Shown here piece after piece: positions 11,301 through 19,493 of a stretch of 64,000 nt of DNA (positions within the stretch are counted from its first letter, which is position 1; every line of letters begins with the position of its first letter). The DNA lies in NCBI RefSeq assembly GCF_900113485.1, contig NZ_FOPM01000014.1:1-64000 (forward strand). The letters are read 5' to 3'. Source of the stretch: Methylobacterium gossipiicola. Lineage in GTDB: Bacteria; Pseudomonadota; Alphaproteobacteria; Rhizobiales; Beijerinckiaceae. The notes under the pieces were generated by a model. That model worked only from the letters and a program-made list of their open reading frames with translations, did no database searches and was not told the origin of the DNA. A program made the position numbers and the translations under genes.

Positions 11301-11442
11301 CCGTGTCATGCGAGCTCCGTTTCATCCCTCCGAACGAGCGGAGTTCGATTGTCCTCGAGCGCCGTGCGGGCTCCTGTGACGCGGTTTCGGTTTCGATCGA
11401 GCGGAAACCATATGAATCCCGTCGGAAATCTCTAGCCGACAT
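8329..11442 (-). CDS. Multi-PAS sensor histidine kinase, HWE family
   Basis: This is a soluble kinase of about 1037 residues with no membrane segment. A GAF-like domain spans residues about 115-265 and a coiled-coil stretch follows. Four PAS/PAC units then run to about residue 820, with linkers such as SEERFRAFVTASSD and the final ITEERETAARM. The kinase core has ELHHRTRNLLSVVRAM with the phospho-acceptor His, and FALALHELATNAVKHGAF as N-box. A W-x-E motif (DWRERG) marks the HWE class. No response regulator gene is adjacent. It is divergent from the betaine operon, so a regulatory link is possible but unproven. The N-terminal 40 residues are uncertain: an internal ATG at 11325 is also plausible. 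Confidence 0.88.
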   Translation of the reverse strand: MSARDFRRDSYGFRSIETETASQEPARRSRTIELRSFGGMKRSSHDTDDAPIDSIRRLKILMVDERVRAEAHDYHTKSFLDLGEAQITDALATRPARAPDYEAEVRILSELAAALAVSPETVLQRLVDLLVTMDDRAGSAGISLFEPDGGEGHFRWHAIAGAWAAYLGGTMPFGRSPCGVVVTRDAPLLLAQPARCFPEASFEPPVHELLLVPFHAGDKPVGTLWVCAHEAGTAFDGEDLRLLTRLTRFASAAFVMVGALRDAQAARDGVERRVVERTNALTEAHDALRAIEARHRVELERLVRDRTTELQASRDLLQATLDSSTDIIQVFEAVRDASGTIVDFRWRLNNHTSERLYGEVRGQSLLERNPGVLKEGIFETFKQVVETGRPSSDERHYTHEQVDGWFFQSVVKLDDGVATTSKDITAWKAAQDEILRLRDAVAQAKVVANEAKYRNLFDSIDEGFCIVEMLFDEWQRPIDYRFLSVNRAFEKQTGLSNATGMTVSGLIAGNEPHWFETYGRIALTGQPERFEARADPLGRWYEVFAFRIGLPEQRQVAILFKDILPRKKAEAALRESEERFRAFVTASSDRVYRMNPDWTEIRRLEDGAFFGDGNGLCGLWLDDPLHPDDRERVDAAIAAAIAARSLFELEYRLIHPDGSVVWILFRAVPILTETGDVREWLGTASDVTARKTAETALRASEERLTQFGEASSDVLWIRDAATFQWMYLTPAFETIYGVDRATALSGDNMLGWIEMIVPEDREHAMASLQRVRLGERVTFEYRVSQPRDGAIRWLRNTDFPMRDAKGAVCWIGGVGRDITEERETAARMSILVAELHHRTRNLLSVVRAMADKTLRRSTDLPDFTVRFGTRLAALARVQGLLSRLGEGERVTLDDLIRSEVAALNGDSGRVTLLGPSGVALRSSTLQTFALALHELATNAVKHGAFAQPQASLEIRWSVDCVEPETGPWLHMDWRERGVVMPADRGARESGSGRELIERALPYQLGARTTYVLRPDGVHCTIALPVSDRTAKGRVTAS

Positions 11443-11786
11443 GGAGGCGAATTCTCAATCGCCTTTCGGCTCAGCCCACCCGCACCGGTCGTCGCCCCGC
11501 CCGTCTCACCTCCGGCGCGGTTCGGGCCGCCCGGGCATCCGATCTCTCCAATCAAGGGACCGCGATGGATGGCCGATCCAAGATTCCTCGATTGGGTCAT
11601 GTCGTCGGTGAACGAGGTCCGTGGCGGGTACGATGGGGAGAATCCAGGGATACTTGGACTTTGCGGAGGCCGCCGGAATCCGGACCGGCCGCACGTCGCG
11701 GTGGGCCAAGCGAGTGTCGCTGCGGTGGCAGCGGGCAGGCGGGCGGGCGGCGATAGTCGAACCGTTCAAGACGGCTCGGAGGCCCT
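11443..11786. other. Divergent intergenic region between histidine kinase and betaine operon
   Basis: I see no credible gene here. These 344 bases must hold the promoters of both the kinase gene (minus) and the gbcA operon (plus). I could not identify a sure operator. A purine-rich ribosome site (CGGAGG at 11777-11782) sits 4 bases before gbcA. Confidence 0.6.
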
Positions 11787-13046
11787 ATGCTCGACGTCAC
11801 GCCGACCCCTCTGCAGCACCTCCTTCGTGAGCGCCGGCGCGGTTACACGCTGCCCGCGCCCTTCTATCTCAGTCCCGAAATCTTCGAGGCTGATATGCAG
11901 GTCATTTTCGGCCAGCACTGGATCTATGTCGGTGTCGAACCCGACGTGCCGGAGGCCGGCGACGTCATGGTCGTGGATATCGGCAAGACGTCCGTCGCCA
12001 TCGTGCGTGACGACGACAACGAAATCCGGGCCTTCCACAATGTCTGCCGGCATCGCGGCGCCCGCCTCGTGCACGAAGAGAAGTCCACGGTCGGCAACCT
12101 CGTGTGCCGCTACCATTCCTGGACCTACGACCTCACCGGCAATCTCATCCACGCCGAGCATATGGGCCCGGACTTCAAAAAGGGCTGCAACGGTCTCAAG
12201 CCGGTGCATATCCGTTCGCTCGCGGGCTTGCTTTTCGTTTGCCTCGCCGACGTGCCGCCGGCCGATTTCGACGAGATGGCCGAGCGTCTCGCGCCCTACA
12301 TCGAGCCGCACAACGTTCGGAACACAAAGGTGGCCTTCCAGAAGGACATCATCGAGCCGGGCAACTGGAAGCTCACGATGGAGAACAACCGCGAGTGCTA
12401 TCATTGCGGGGCGAACCATCCGGAACTCACCGTGCCGCTGTTCGCCTACGGCTTCGGCTTCGCGCCGGAGGAGATGGACGAGCACGATCGCGCCAATGCC
12501 GAGCGGTACGGCTGCCTGCTGAAGACCCGCCACACCGAGTGGGAGGCCGAAGGTTTGCCGTCACGGGAGATCGACGAGCTCGACACCATGATCACGGGCT
12601 TCCGTACGGAGCGCCTGCCCCTGGACGGTGAGGGCGAGTCCCACACCATCGACACCAAGGCTGCGTGCAAGAAGCTGCTCGGCGACTTCACCAGCGCCAA
12701 GCTCGGCGGCCTCTCGGTCTGGACCCAGCCGAATTCCTGGCACCACTTCCTCGGCGACCACATCGTCACCTTCTCGGTGCTGCCGCTCGATGCCGAGCGT
12801 TCGCTGCTGCGGACGAAGTGGCTCGTGCACAAGGAGGCCGTCGAGGGAGTCGATTACGACCTCGCCAACCTGACGGCCGTCTGGGAGGCCACCAACGATC
12901 AGGACAGCGAGCTCGTCGGCATCTGTCATCAGGGCATCCAGAGCCCCGCCTATGAGCCCGGCCCCTACTCGCCCAACACCGAGATGCTCGTGGAGAAGTT
13001 CTGCAACTGGTATGTCGGCCGCATGGCCGCGCATCTGGGTCGCTGA
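11787..13046 (+). CDS. gbcA: Rieske oxygenase component of glycine betaine monooxygenase
   Basis: This 419-residue Rieske non-heme iron oxygenase is predicted to demethylate glycine betaine to dimethylglycine, with release of formaldehyde. The Rieske [2Fe-2S] ligands are Cys87, His89, Cys107 and His110 (CRHRG ... CRYHSW). The mononuclear iron site lies in the segment NNRECYHCGANHPEL. Its length fits the GbcA family. It is followed 2 bases later by its reductase gene and then by the dimethylglycine demethylase genes, which favours glycine betaine as substrate. A related enzyme acting on proline betaine (stachydrine demethylase) is the main alternative. The ATG has the site CGGAGG 4 bases upstream. 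Confidence 0.9.
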   Translation: MLDVTPTPLQHLLRERRRGYTLPAPFYLSPEIFEADMQVIFGQHWIYVGVEPDVPEAGDVMVVDIGKTSVAIVRDDDNEIRAFHNVCRHRGARLVHEEKSTVGNLVCRYHSWTYDLTGNLIHAEHMGPDFKKGCNGLKPVHIRSLAGLLFVCLADVPPADFDEMAERLAPYIEPHNVRNTKVAFQKDIIEPGNWKLTMENNRECYHCGANHPELTVPLFAYGFGFAPEEMDEHDRANAERYGCLLKTRHTEWEAEGLPSREIDELDTMITGFRTERLPLDGEGESHTIDTKAACKKLLGDFTSAKLGGLSVWTQPNSWHHFLGDHIVTFSVLPLDAERSLLRTKWLVHKEAVEGVDYDLANLTAVWEATNDQDSELVGICHQGIQSPAYEPGPYSPNTEMLVEKFCNWYVGRMAAHLGR

Positions 13047-13048
13047 GC

Positions 13049-14182
13049 GTGTCGTCGGCTCCTGTCTCGGCCGAGCCGGCCGCCGCGCGCCTCGTGGCTT
13101 CCGCGCCCTGGGATGCGGAAGCCGACGATGCCCTCCTGTGCGTCGCCGTGCGCGACGAAACGCACGACGTGAAGACCTTCGTGCTCGCCCCCCGGGAGCC
13201 CCGGCTGTTCGCCTACGCTCCGGGCCAGTTCCTGACCTTCTCGTTCGAGATCGGCAGCGAGACCATCCACCGCTGTTACACAGTTTCTTCGGCGCCGACG
13301 CGGCCGCACACGGTGTCGTTCACGGTCAAGCGCGTGCCGGGCGGCCCGGTCTCGAACTGGTTGCACGACACCCTGAAGGTCGGCGACACCGTGCGGGCGC
13401 TCGGCCCCATGGGGGAGTTCTCCTGTTTCAACCACCCGGCGGGCAAGTACCTGCTGCTGTCGGGCGGCAGCGGCATCACCCCGATGATGTCCATGGCCCG
13501 TACCTTCCACGACCTCGGCGGTGGCCGTGACGTGGCGTTCGTGCACTCGGCCCGCAGCCCCGCCGACATCGTGTTCCGGGGGGAACTCGACACCATGGCG
13601 CGCCTCGATCCGGCCTTCCGCGTCCACGCGGTCTGCGAGACCGACTCGCCGGCCGAGGCCTGGGCCGGATTCAAGGGACGCCTGTCCCTCGACATCCTGA
13701 GCGAGGCCGTGCCGGACTTCCGCGAACGCGAGGTCTTCGTCTGCGGCCCCAAGCCCTACATGGATGCCGTCCGAGCGATGCTGGCCGGGGCCGGATTCGA
13801 CATGGCCCGGCACCACGAAGAGAGCTTCGATTTCGGCGCGTTGCCACAAGCCGAGCAGGAGGCCGCATCGGAGGCGGCCGAGCAACTCGATGCCGAGGCC
13901 GGTGCCGCGCCCGCCATGCGCACCTTCCGGGTGGAGTTCGCCAAGACCCGCCGGGTGCTCGAATGCCCCGAGGACTCGACGGTGCTGGATGCCGCCCGCA
14001 AGGCCGGCATCCGCCTGCCCTCGTCCTGCGCGAAGGGCCTGTGCGGCACCTGCAAGTCGAAGATCACCACCGGGACCGTGACCATGGCCCATGCCGGTGG
14101 CATCCGCCAGCGCGAGATCGATGCCGGCATGGCCCTGCTGTGCTGCTCGAAGCCGACGAGCGACCTCGTCATCGAGCGCTGA
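13049..14182 (+). CDS. gbcB: Reductase component of glycine betaine monooxygenase
   Basis: This 377-residue flavin/iron-sulfur reductase passes electrons from NAD(P)H to GbcA. It has an FAD-binding domain (HRCYTVSSAPTRP), a nucleotide domain (LLLSGGSGITPMMSM, EVFVCGPKPYMDAV) and a C-terminal plant-type [2Fe-2S] ferredoxin with SSCAKGLCGTCKSK and a later CC pair. The start is GTG, 2 bases after the gbcA stop, which points to translational coupling. The hybrid FAD-NAD-ferredoxin order is that of the GbcB-type reductases partnering with Rieske demethylases. Confidence 0.9.
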   Translation: MSSAPVSAEPAAARLVASAPWDAEADDALLCVAVRDETHDVKTFVLAPREPRLFAYAPGQFLTFSFEIGSETIHRCYTVSSAPTRPHTVSFTVKRVPGGPVSNWLHDTLKVGDTVRALGPMGEFSCFNHPAGKYLLLSGGSGITPMMSMARTFHDLGGGRDVAFVHSARSPADIVFRGELDTMARLDPAFRVHAVCETDSPAEAWAGFKGRLSLDILSEAVPDFREREVFVCGPKPYMDAVRAMLAGAGFDMARHHEESFDFGALPQAEQEAASEAAEQLDAEAGAAPAMRTFRVEFAKTRRVLECPEDSTVLDAARKAGIRLPSSCAKGLCGTCKSKITTGTVTMAHAGGIRQREIDAGMALLCCSKPTSDLVIER

Positions 14183-14259
14183 CGGCGCCGGCCGGGCAGG
14201 CCCGGCCCGCCGACCGCTCCCTCTCTCCAGATCATCGTCCTGCCTTCGGGAGTCGTCCC

Positions 14260-16302
14260 TTGATCGCCAATGCCGACGCGCTTCTGAAACCCCTCACCAT
14301 CAAGGGCCTCACCATCCGCAATCGGGTGATGTCCACGAGCCACGCGCCCGGCTATGGCCGCGACGGCAAGCCCCAGGAGCGCTACCAGCTCTATCACGCC
14401 GAGAAGGCGAAGGGCGGCATCGGGCTGACCATGTTCGGCGGCTCCTCCTCCGTCGCCCCCGATAGCCCGGCCGCACCCTGGAACCAGATTTCCGTCGCCG
14501 ACGATGCGGTGATCCCGTTCTTCCGGCAATTCTCCGACCGGGTGCACGGCTACGGCGGCAAGCTGATGATCCAGCTCACCCATATGGGCCGGCGCACCAA
14601 GTGGGACACGGAGCACTGGCTCCCCACGGTCTCGCCCTCGCCCCGGCGCGAGCCCGCCTCTCGCACGATCCCGAAGGAGATCGAGGAGGAGGATATCGCC
14701 CGGATCGTGAAGAGCTTCGCCCAGGCCGCGCGCCGCTGCAAGGAAGGCGGACTCGACGGCTGCGAGGTCTCCGCCGCCCACGGCCATCTCATCGATCAGT
14801 TCTGGTCGCCCTCCGTCAACCAGCGCACCGACAAGTACGGCGGCAGCCTGGAGAACCGGATGCGCTTCGGCATCGAGGTGTTGGAGGCGATGCGGGCGGA
14901 GGTCGGCGACGATTACGTCATCGGCATTCGCATGTCGGGTGACGAGATGATTGCGGACGGCCTGTCCCAGGAGGATTGCGTCGCCATCGCGGCCGAATAC
15001 GCCAAGCGCGGCCTCGTCGACTTCCTCAACGTGCTCGGCGGCCAAGCGCGCGATCACATCGCCCACGCGATCTCGCTGCCGAACATGTCGTTCCCGGTGG
15101 CGCCGTTCCTGTTCCTGCCGAGCGCCATCAAGCGCGAGGTCGACGTGCCGGTGTTCCACGCCCAGCGCGTCACGGATCTCGCCACCGCCGCCCGCGCCGT
15201 CGCGGAGGGGCATGTCGACATGGTGGCGATGACCCGCGCCCACATCGCCGATCCGCACCTCGTGAAGAAGCTCTCGGAGGGCCGGGCCGACGACATCCGG
15301 CAATGTGTGGGCGCCGGCTACTGCATCGACCGGATCTATGTCGGCGGCGACGCCCTCTGCATCCAGAACGCCGCCACGGGCCGCGAGGCCACCATGCCGC
15401 ACGACATCCGCAAGGCGGATGTCCGCCGCCGGATCGTGGTCATCGGCGCCGGTCCGGGCGGCCTCGAGGCGGCTCGCGTCTGCGCCGAGCGCGGCCATGC
15501 CGTGGTGCTGTTCGAGAAGGGGCCCCAGGCCGGCGGCCAGATCTCCATCGCGGCCAAGGCCGGCTGGCGCGAGGCGATGTCGGGCATCACCCGTTGGCTC
15601 GTGTCCCAGGTGACAAAGCTCGGGGTTGACCTGCGCTTCAACACCGAGGCCACCGAAGCGGCGGTGCTTGCCGAGAAACCCGACGTGGTCATCGTGGCCA
15701 CGGGCGGCACGCCGTTCCGTGGCCATGCCAAGGGCGCCGAGCAATTCGCCGTGACCACCACCGACGTGCTCACGGGCGCCGTGGAGCCCACGGGCTCGGT
15801 ACTGCTCTATGACGAGATGGGCCAGCACAACGCGTCTTCGGTGGCCGAGCAACTCGCCAAGCGCGGCTGCCTCGTCGAGATCGCCACCCACGACCGCATG
15901 GTGGCGGAGGAGGTCGGCACCACCAATCAGCCGATCCACCTGCGCGAACTCTACAAGCTCGGCGTGGTGATGACGCCGAACATGGAGCTCATCGAGATCT
16001 ATCCCGAGGGCAACCGCTTCGTGGCGGCCCTGCGCAACACCATGACGGATGCCGAGGAGGAACGCCTCGTCGACCGCATCGTGGTCGATCATGGCACCCT
16101 GCCCGTCGACGGTCTGTATCGCGGACTGAAGGACGCTTCGGTCAACCGGGGCCAGATCGATCCCGACGCGCTCATCCGCGGCGAGCCGCAGCCCTACGAC
16201 CTGTCGTCGGGCTATGCCCTGTACCGCATCGGTGATGCCGTGGCGGGCCGCAACATCCATGCGGCGATCTACGACGCCCTGCGCCTGTGCAAGGACATCT
16301 GA
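14260..16302 (+). CDS. dgcA: Dimethylglycine demethylase subunit A (OYE-type flavoprotein)
   Basis: This 680-residue protein of the NADH:flavin oxidoreductase / trimethylamine dehydrogenase family is predicted to oxidise dimethylglycine to sarcosine plus formaldehyde. An FMN-binding TIM barrel fills the first half (HAPGYGRDGKPQERY, SAAHGHLIDQFWSPSVNQRT). A cluster-type Cys region and a nucleotide-binding domain (VVIGAGPGGLEAARVCAERG) follow. I chose the TTG start because GGGAG lies 7 bases upstream and the protein then begins at the barrel; no ATG occurs in frame before Met17. The Cys region reads CVGAGYC and then a Cys 12 residues later, so Ala replaces the middle Cys expected from trimethylamine dehydrogenase. 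It is followed by dgcB. Confidence 0.9.
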   Translation: MIANADALLKPLTIKGLTIRNRVMSTSHAPGYGRDGKPQERYQLYHAEKAKGGIGLTMFGGSSSVAPDSPAAPWNQISVADDAVIPFFRQFSDRVHGYGGKLMIQLTHMGRRTKWDTEHWLPTVSPSPRREPASRTIPKEIEEEDIARIVKSFAQAARRCKEGGLDGCEVSAAHGHLIDQFWSPSVNQRTDKYGGSLENRMRFGIEVLEAMRAEVGDDYVIGIRMSGDEMIADGLSQEDCVAIAAEYAKRGLVDFLNVLGGQARDHIAHAISLPNMSFPVAPFLFLPSAIKREVDVPVFHAQRVTDLATAARAVAEGHVDMVAMTRAHIADPHLVKKLSEGRADDIRQCVGAGYCIDRIYVGGDALCIQNAATGREATMPHDIRKADVRRRIVVIGAGPGGLEAARVCAERGHAVVLFEKGPQAGGQISIAAKAGWREAMSGITRWLVSQVTKLGVDLRFNTEATEAAVLAEKPDVVIVATGGTPFRGHAKGAEQFAVTTTDVLTGAVEPTGSVLLYDEMGQHNASSVAEQLAKRGCLVEIATHDRMVAEEVGTTNQPIHLRELYKLGVVMTPNMELIEIYPEGNRFVAALRNTMTDAEEERLVDRIVVDHGTLPVDGLYRGLKDASVNRGQIDPDALIRGEPQPYDLSSGYALYRIGDAVAGRNIHAAIYDALRLCKDI

Positions 16303-16362
16303 TCCGGCATCCACCCATCGCGCACAGCACCGGCCGTAACGCCTCAGCCTGGACGATTCGTC

Positions 16363-18264
16363 ATGACCGGTCCTGTTCTCCTGACTACGCTCTTTCCCGG
16401 TCTCGTCTGGGCCATGGCGGCCTTGGCCCTCGTTCAGGTGTGGCGTCGCGCGGCCCTGTGGCGGGCCGGTGCCGCCGCCCCCGTGGCGTGGCTCGATGGT
16501 CTGGCCAAGCTGCCGCGCCGCTACCTCGTCGATGTCCACCATGTGGTGGCGCGCGATGCCTACGCGTCGCGGATGCATGCGGTGGTGGCCGGCGGCCTGC
16601 TCGCGGCCTCTGTCCTCACCGCCCTCGCGATCCTGCCGCCGCTCGCCGGCTCGCGGATCTACTGGGTCCTCGTGGCCCTCGCCTTCGCGGTGACGGCGGT
16701 CGGCTCCTTCCTCGTCGGTGCTCGGCGGTATCCGGAAAAGCAGAAGCGCCTGTCCGCCGGGCGCTTCCAGATCCTGCCGTTTCTGCTCGTCGCCTACGCG
16801 GCCGGCGGCACCCTTACGGCCCTGCTCCTCGCCCTCGGTGGCGGCGGCGGCGTCCTCGCGCCCCTCGCTCTCCTGCTCGCGGCGGCGGGTGGACTCGGCC
16901 TCGCCTTCGAGGTGCGGCACGGCCCCATGCGGCACGCCGCCGCCGGCGCCCTGCACCTCGTGGCTCATCCCCGGCCCGGCCGCTTCGAGGGCCGCCCCGA
17001 TACGGCGCTTCAGCCCCTCGACCTCGACGCCCCGCGCCTCGGCTCGGAGATGCCGGCCGATTTCACCTGGAATCGCCTGCTCTCGTACGATGCCTGCGTG
17101 AGCTGCGGCCGTTGCGAGATCGCCTGTCCGGCCTTCGCCGCCGGCCAGCCCCTCAACCCGAAGCGGCTGATCCAGGACCTCGTGGCGGGCCTGTCTCCGG
17201 CCGAGCCCGCCTATGCCGGCAATCCCTATCCGGGCGGCCGAGAGGCCGAGGGGGAGCGCGGACCTCTCGCCCGGCTGATCGGACCGGATGCGCGCATCCA
17301 TCCCGACACCCTGTGGTCCTGCACCACCTGCCGGGCCTGCGTCGAGGAATGCCCGATGATGATCGAGCATGTCGATGCCGTGGTGTCGTTGCGCCGCCAC
17401 CAGACCCTCGAACGCGGCGCGCTGCCCGAGAAGGCCGTCGGCCCCGTGACCGATCTGCGCCAGGCCGGCGAGCCCGGCGGACGCTCCCTCGCCGCCCGGA
17501 CGGATTTCGCCGCCGGCCTCGATCTGCCCGTGCTCGACGGGCGGGACGGCGTCGACGTGCTGCTCTGGCTTGGCGAAGGCGCCTACGACCTGCGCTACGG
17601 CCGCACCCTGCGGGCCCTGGTGCGGCTCCTGCGTCAGGCGAACGTCGATTTCGCCGTGCTCGGGGCGGAGGAGCGCGACACCGGTGACCTCGCCCGGCGG
17701 CTCGGCGACGAGGCGACGTTCCAATCCCTGGCGAGGGCGAACATCGCCACTCTCGCCCGCCATCGTTTCGGGCGGATCGTCACCGCCGATCCCCATGCGC
17801 TCCATGCCCTGCGCAACGAATACCCGGCCTTCGGCGGCCATTACACGGTGATGCACCACACCGCCTTCCTGCTCGAACTCATCCGCGCCGGGAAACTCGT
17901 CCCCAACCGCCTCGAAGACGTGTCGGTGACGTATCACGATCCCTGCTACCTCGCCCGCTACAACGGGGAGACCGAGGCACCCCGCGCCGTCCTCGACGCC
18001 ATCGGGGTGTCGCGGCGGGAGATGGGCCGCTCGGGCCGCCGGGCCATGTGCTGCGGCGGCGGCGGCGGCGCGCCCGTGAGCGACGTGCCGGGCGAGCGGC
18101 GCATCCCCGACCTGCGCATGGCCCAAGCGGCGGAGACCGGCGCCGGCATCGTCGCCGTCGCCTGCCCCTCCTGCACGGCGATGCTGGAGGGCGTGCCCGA
18201 CCGGAAGGCCGAGATTCGCGACATCGCCGAATTGCTCCTCCAGTCCGTGGAGGCCGGACGATGA
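16363..18264 (+). CDS. dgcB: Dimethylglycine demethylase subunit B, membrane Fe-S electron carrier
   Basis: This 633-residue protein has several hydrophobic segments in its first 180 residues. A ferredoxin-like pair of [4Fe-4S] motifs follows (CVSCGRCEIACP and CTTCRACVEECP). A heterodisulfide-reductase-like Cys-rich region comes last (HDPCYLARYNG, MCCGGGGG, CPSC). It is predicted to take electrons from dimethylglycine oxidation through ETF to the quinone pool at the inner membrane. It starts 60 bases after dgcA and its TGA overlaps the ATG of etfA (ATGA). Confidence 0.88.
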   Translation: MTGPVLLTTLFPGLVWAMAALALVQVWRRAALWRAGAAAPVAWLDGLAKLPRRYLVDVHHVVARDAYASRMHAVVAGGLLAASVLTALAILPPLAGSRIYWVLVALAFAVTAVGSFLVGARRYPEKQKRLSAGRFQILPFLLVAYAAGGTLTALLLALGGGGGVLAPLALLLAAAGGLGLAFEVRHGPMRHAAAGALHLVAHPRPGRFEGRPDTALQPLDLDAPRLGSEMPADFTWNRLLSYDACVSCGRCEIACPAFAAGQPLNPKRLIQDLVAGLSPAEPAYAGNPYPGGREAEGERGPLARLIGPDARIHPDTLWSCTTCRACVEECPMMIEHVDAVVSLRRHQTLERGALPEKAVGPVTDLRQAGEPGGRSLAARTDFAAGLDLPVLDGRDGVDVLLWLGEGAYDLRYGRTLRALVRLLRQANVDFAVLGAEERDTGDLARRLGDEATFQSLARANIATLARHRFGRIVTADPHALHALRNEYPAFGGHYTVMHHTAFLLELIRAGKLVPNRLEDVSVTYHDPCYLARYNGETEAPRAVLDAIGVSRREMGRSGRRAMCCGGGGGAPVSDVPGERRIPDLRMAQAAETGAGIVAVACPSCTAMLEGVPDRKAEIRDIAELLLQSVEAGR

Positions 18265-19493
18265 GCCGCCTACGTCGCGACCCGCGCGCCGAGCGGGCAG
18301 CCCAGCAGATCGCCCGTTCGGATGGCGCCTCGCCCCGCCCCCGCTACGACCGGACCCAGCGCGCGACCGGCGGACGTCCGCGCCGCGATCCCCGCGCCGA
18401 GCGCGCGGGCCAGCGCGTCGCCGGGGGCGTGCGCCCGCGCTACGAGATCGGACAGGTGTCGCGCGGGGAGGGACCGGTCCTCGCTCCGCGTCCGCAGGCG
18501 GCGCCCGAGGCGGTCGCGCCGAAAATCCTGATCCTGGAAGCCCCCGCTTTCCTCATCGCCGTGGTTCCGGACGCCGCCGGGGGCCGTCTCTCGGCCCATG
18601 ACCGACAGGTTCTGGGTGCCGCCCGGACGCTCGCCGGGCGCGACGGTGGCGTGGTCATCCTCGCTCCGGACGCCTGCGAGGGCATCGGCTCCGCCGGGGC
18701 CGATCGTTGGGTCCGTTTCGGTGATGACGCGGCGGCGTACGATCCCGCCGCCCGGGCCGCCCGCCTGGCGGCCACGCTCGGGGCCCTGGCGCCGCGTCAT
18801 GTCCTGTTTCCCGAATCCCTCGACGGCGGCGACCTCGCCCGCAGGGTCGCGGCGCGGATGGGCGCGCCGCTGTTCGGCAACGCCGAGGTCGTGGCCGCCA
18901 CCGGCGTGATCCGGCCGGCCCGGGGGCGACGCGTCGAACAGCGGGCCATGCCCGGTCTCCTCACCACGGTGGCGCCCGATGCCGTCGCGGAGTATGGCGG
19001 GCCACCGCGCGAGGCGCGGCTCCTCGATGTCGAGGCCGCCTCCATGGCCGGGCGGACGGGACCGATCCTGGCGGCGACGCGGATCCCCGCCGACCCGGCC
19101 ACGGTCCCCCTGACGCTCGCGGATTTCGTCACGGCCGCCGGCAACGGCATCCGCGATCTCGACACCTTCCGGCGCCTCGTCCCCGCCCTGCGGGCGACAC
19201 CGGGCGCCAGCCGCGTCCTGTGCGATGCCGGGCTGATGCCGCGCCAGACCCAGGTCGGCGCGTCGGGTACGGTGCTGGCCGCGACCTGCTATTTCGCCCT
19301 CGGAATCTCAGGTGCACCGCAGCATCTCCAGGGGGTCGCAGGTTGCGAGCACGTGGTGGCGGTCAACACCGATCTCCACGCCGCGATGATCGAACGGGCG
19401 GGGCTCGCCATCGTGCAGGATGCCCAAACCGTGATGGAGGCCCTGCTGCGGCGGCTCGCGGTGGAGGCGGATGCAGGGGAACAGGTCGCATGA
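18261..19493 (+). CDS. etfA: Electron transfer flavoprotein alpha subunit, with N-terminal extension
   Basis: This 410-residue ETF alpha subunit would hand electrons from demethylases to the chain. The FAD-binding domain is at the C-terminus (RQTQVGASGTVLA, FALGISGAPQHLQG, VVAVNTD). It is about 90 residues longer than ordinary EtfA, and the extra N-terminal part is Arg-rich with RRDPRAERA at both residues 5-13 and 41-49. It overlaps dgcB and etfB by 4 bases each. The operon context makes it specific to the betaine pathway rather than fatty acid oxidation. Confidence 0.9.
   Translation: MSRLRRDPRAERAAQQIARSDGASPRPRYDRTQRATGGRPRRDPRAERAGQRVAGGVRPRYEIGQVSRGEGPVLAPRPQAAPEAVAPKILILEAPAFLIAVVPDAAGGRLSAHDRQVLGAARTLAGRDGGVVILAPDACEGIGSAGADRWVRFGDDAAAYDPAARAARLAATLGALAPRHVLFPESLDGGDLARRVAARMGAPLFGNAEVVAATGVIRPARGRRVEQRAMPGLLTTVAPDAVAEYGGPPREARLLDVEAASMAGRTGPILAATRIPADPATVPLTLADFVTAAGNGIRDLDTFRRLVPALRATPGASRVLCDAGLMPRQTQVGASGTVLAATCYFALGISGAPQHLQGVAGCEHVVAVNTDLHAAMIERAGLAIVQDAQTVMEALLRRLAVEADAGEQVA

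Noticed and set aside
13963..14259. Upstream extension of the dgcA frame into gbcB
   Set aside because: The extension overlaps the gbcB ferredoxin domain and has no family similarity; TTG at 14260 with GGGAG before it fits the family start.
13756..18126. Very long open frame on the minus strand opposite gbcB-dgcA-dgcB
   Set aside because: It is a shadow of GC-rich coding DNA: the product is His/Arg/Gly-rich without a fold or motif, while the opposite strand carries clear enzymes. The same holds for the long minus-strand frame at 1113-2762.
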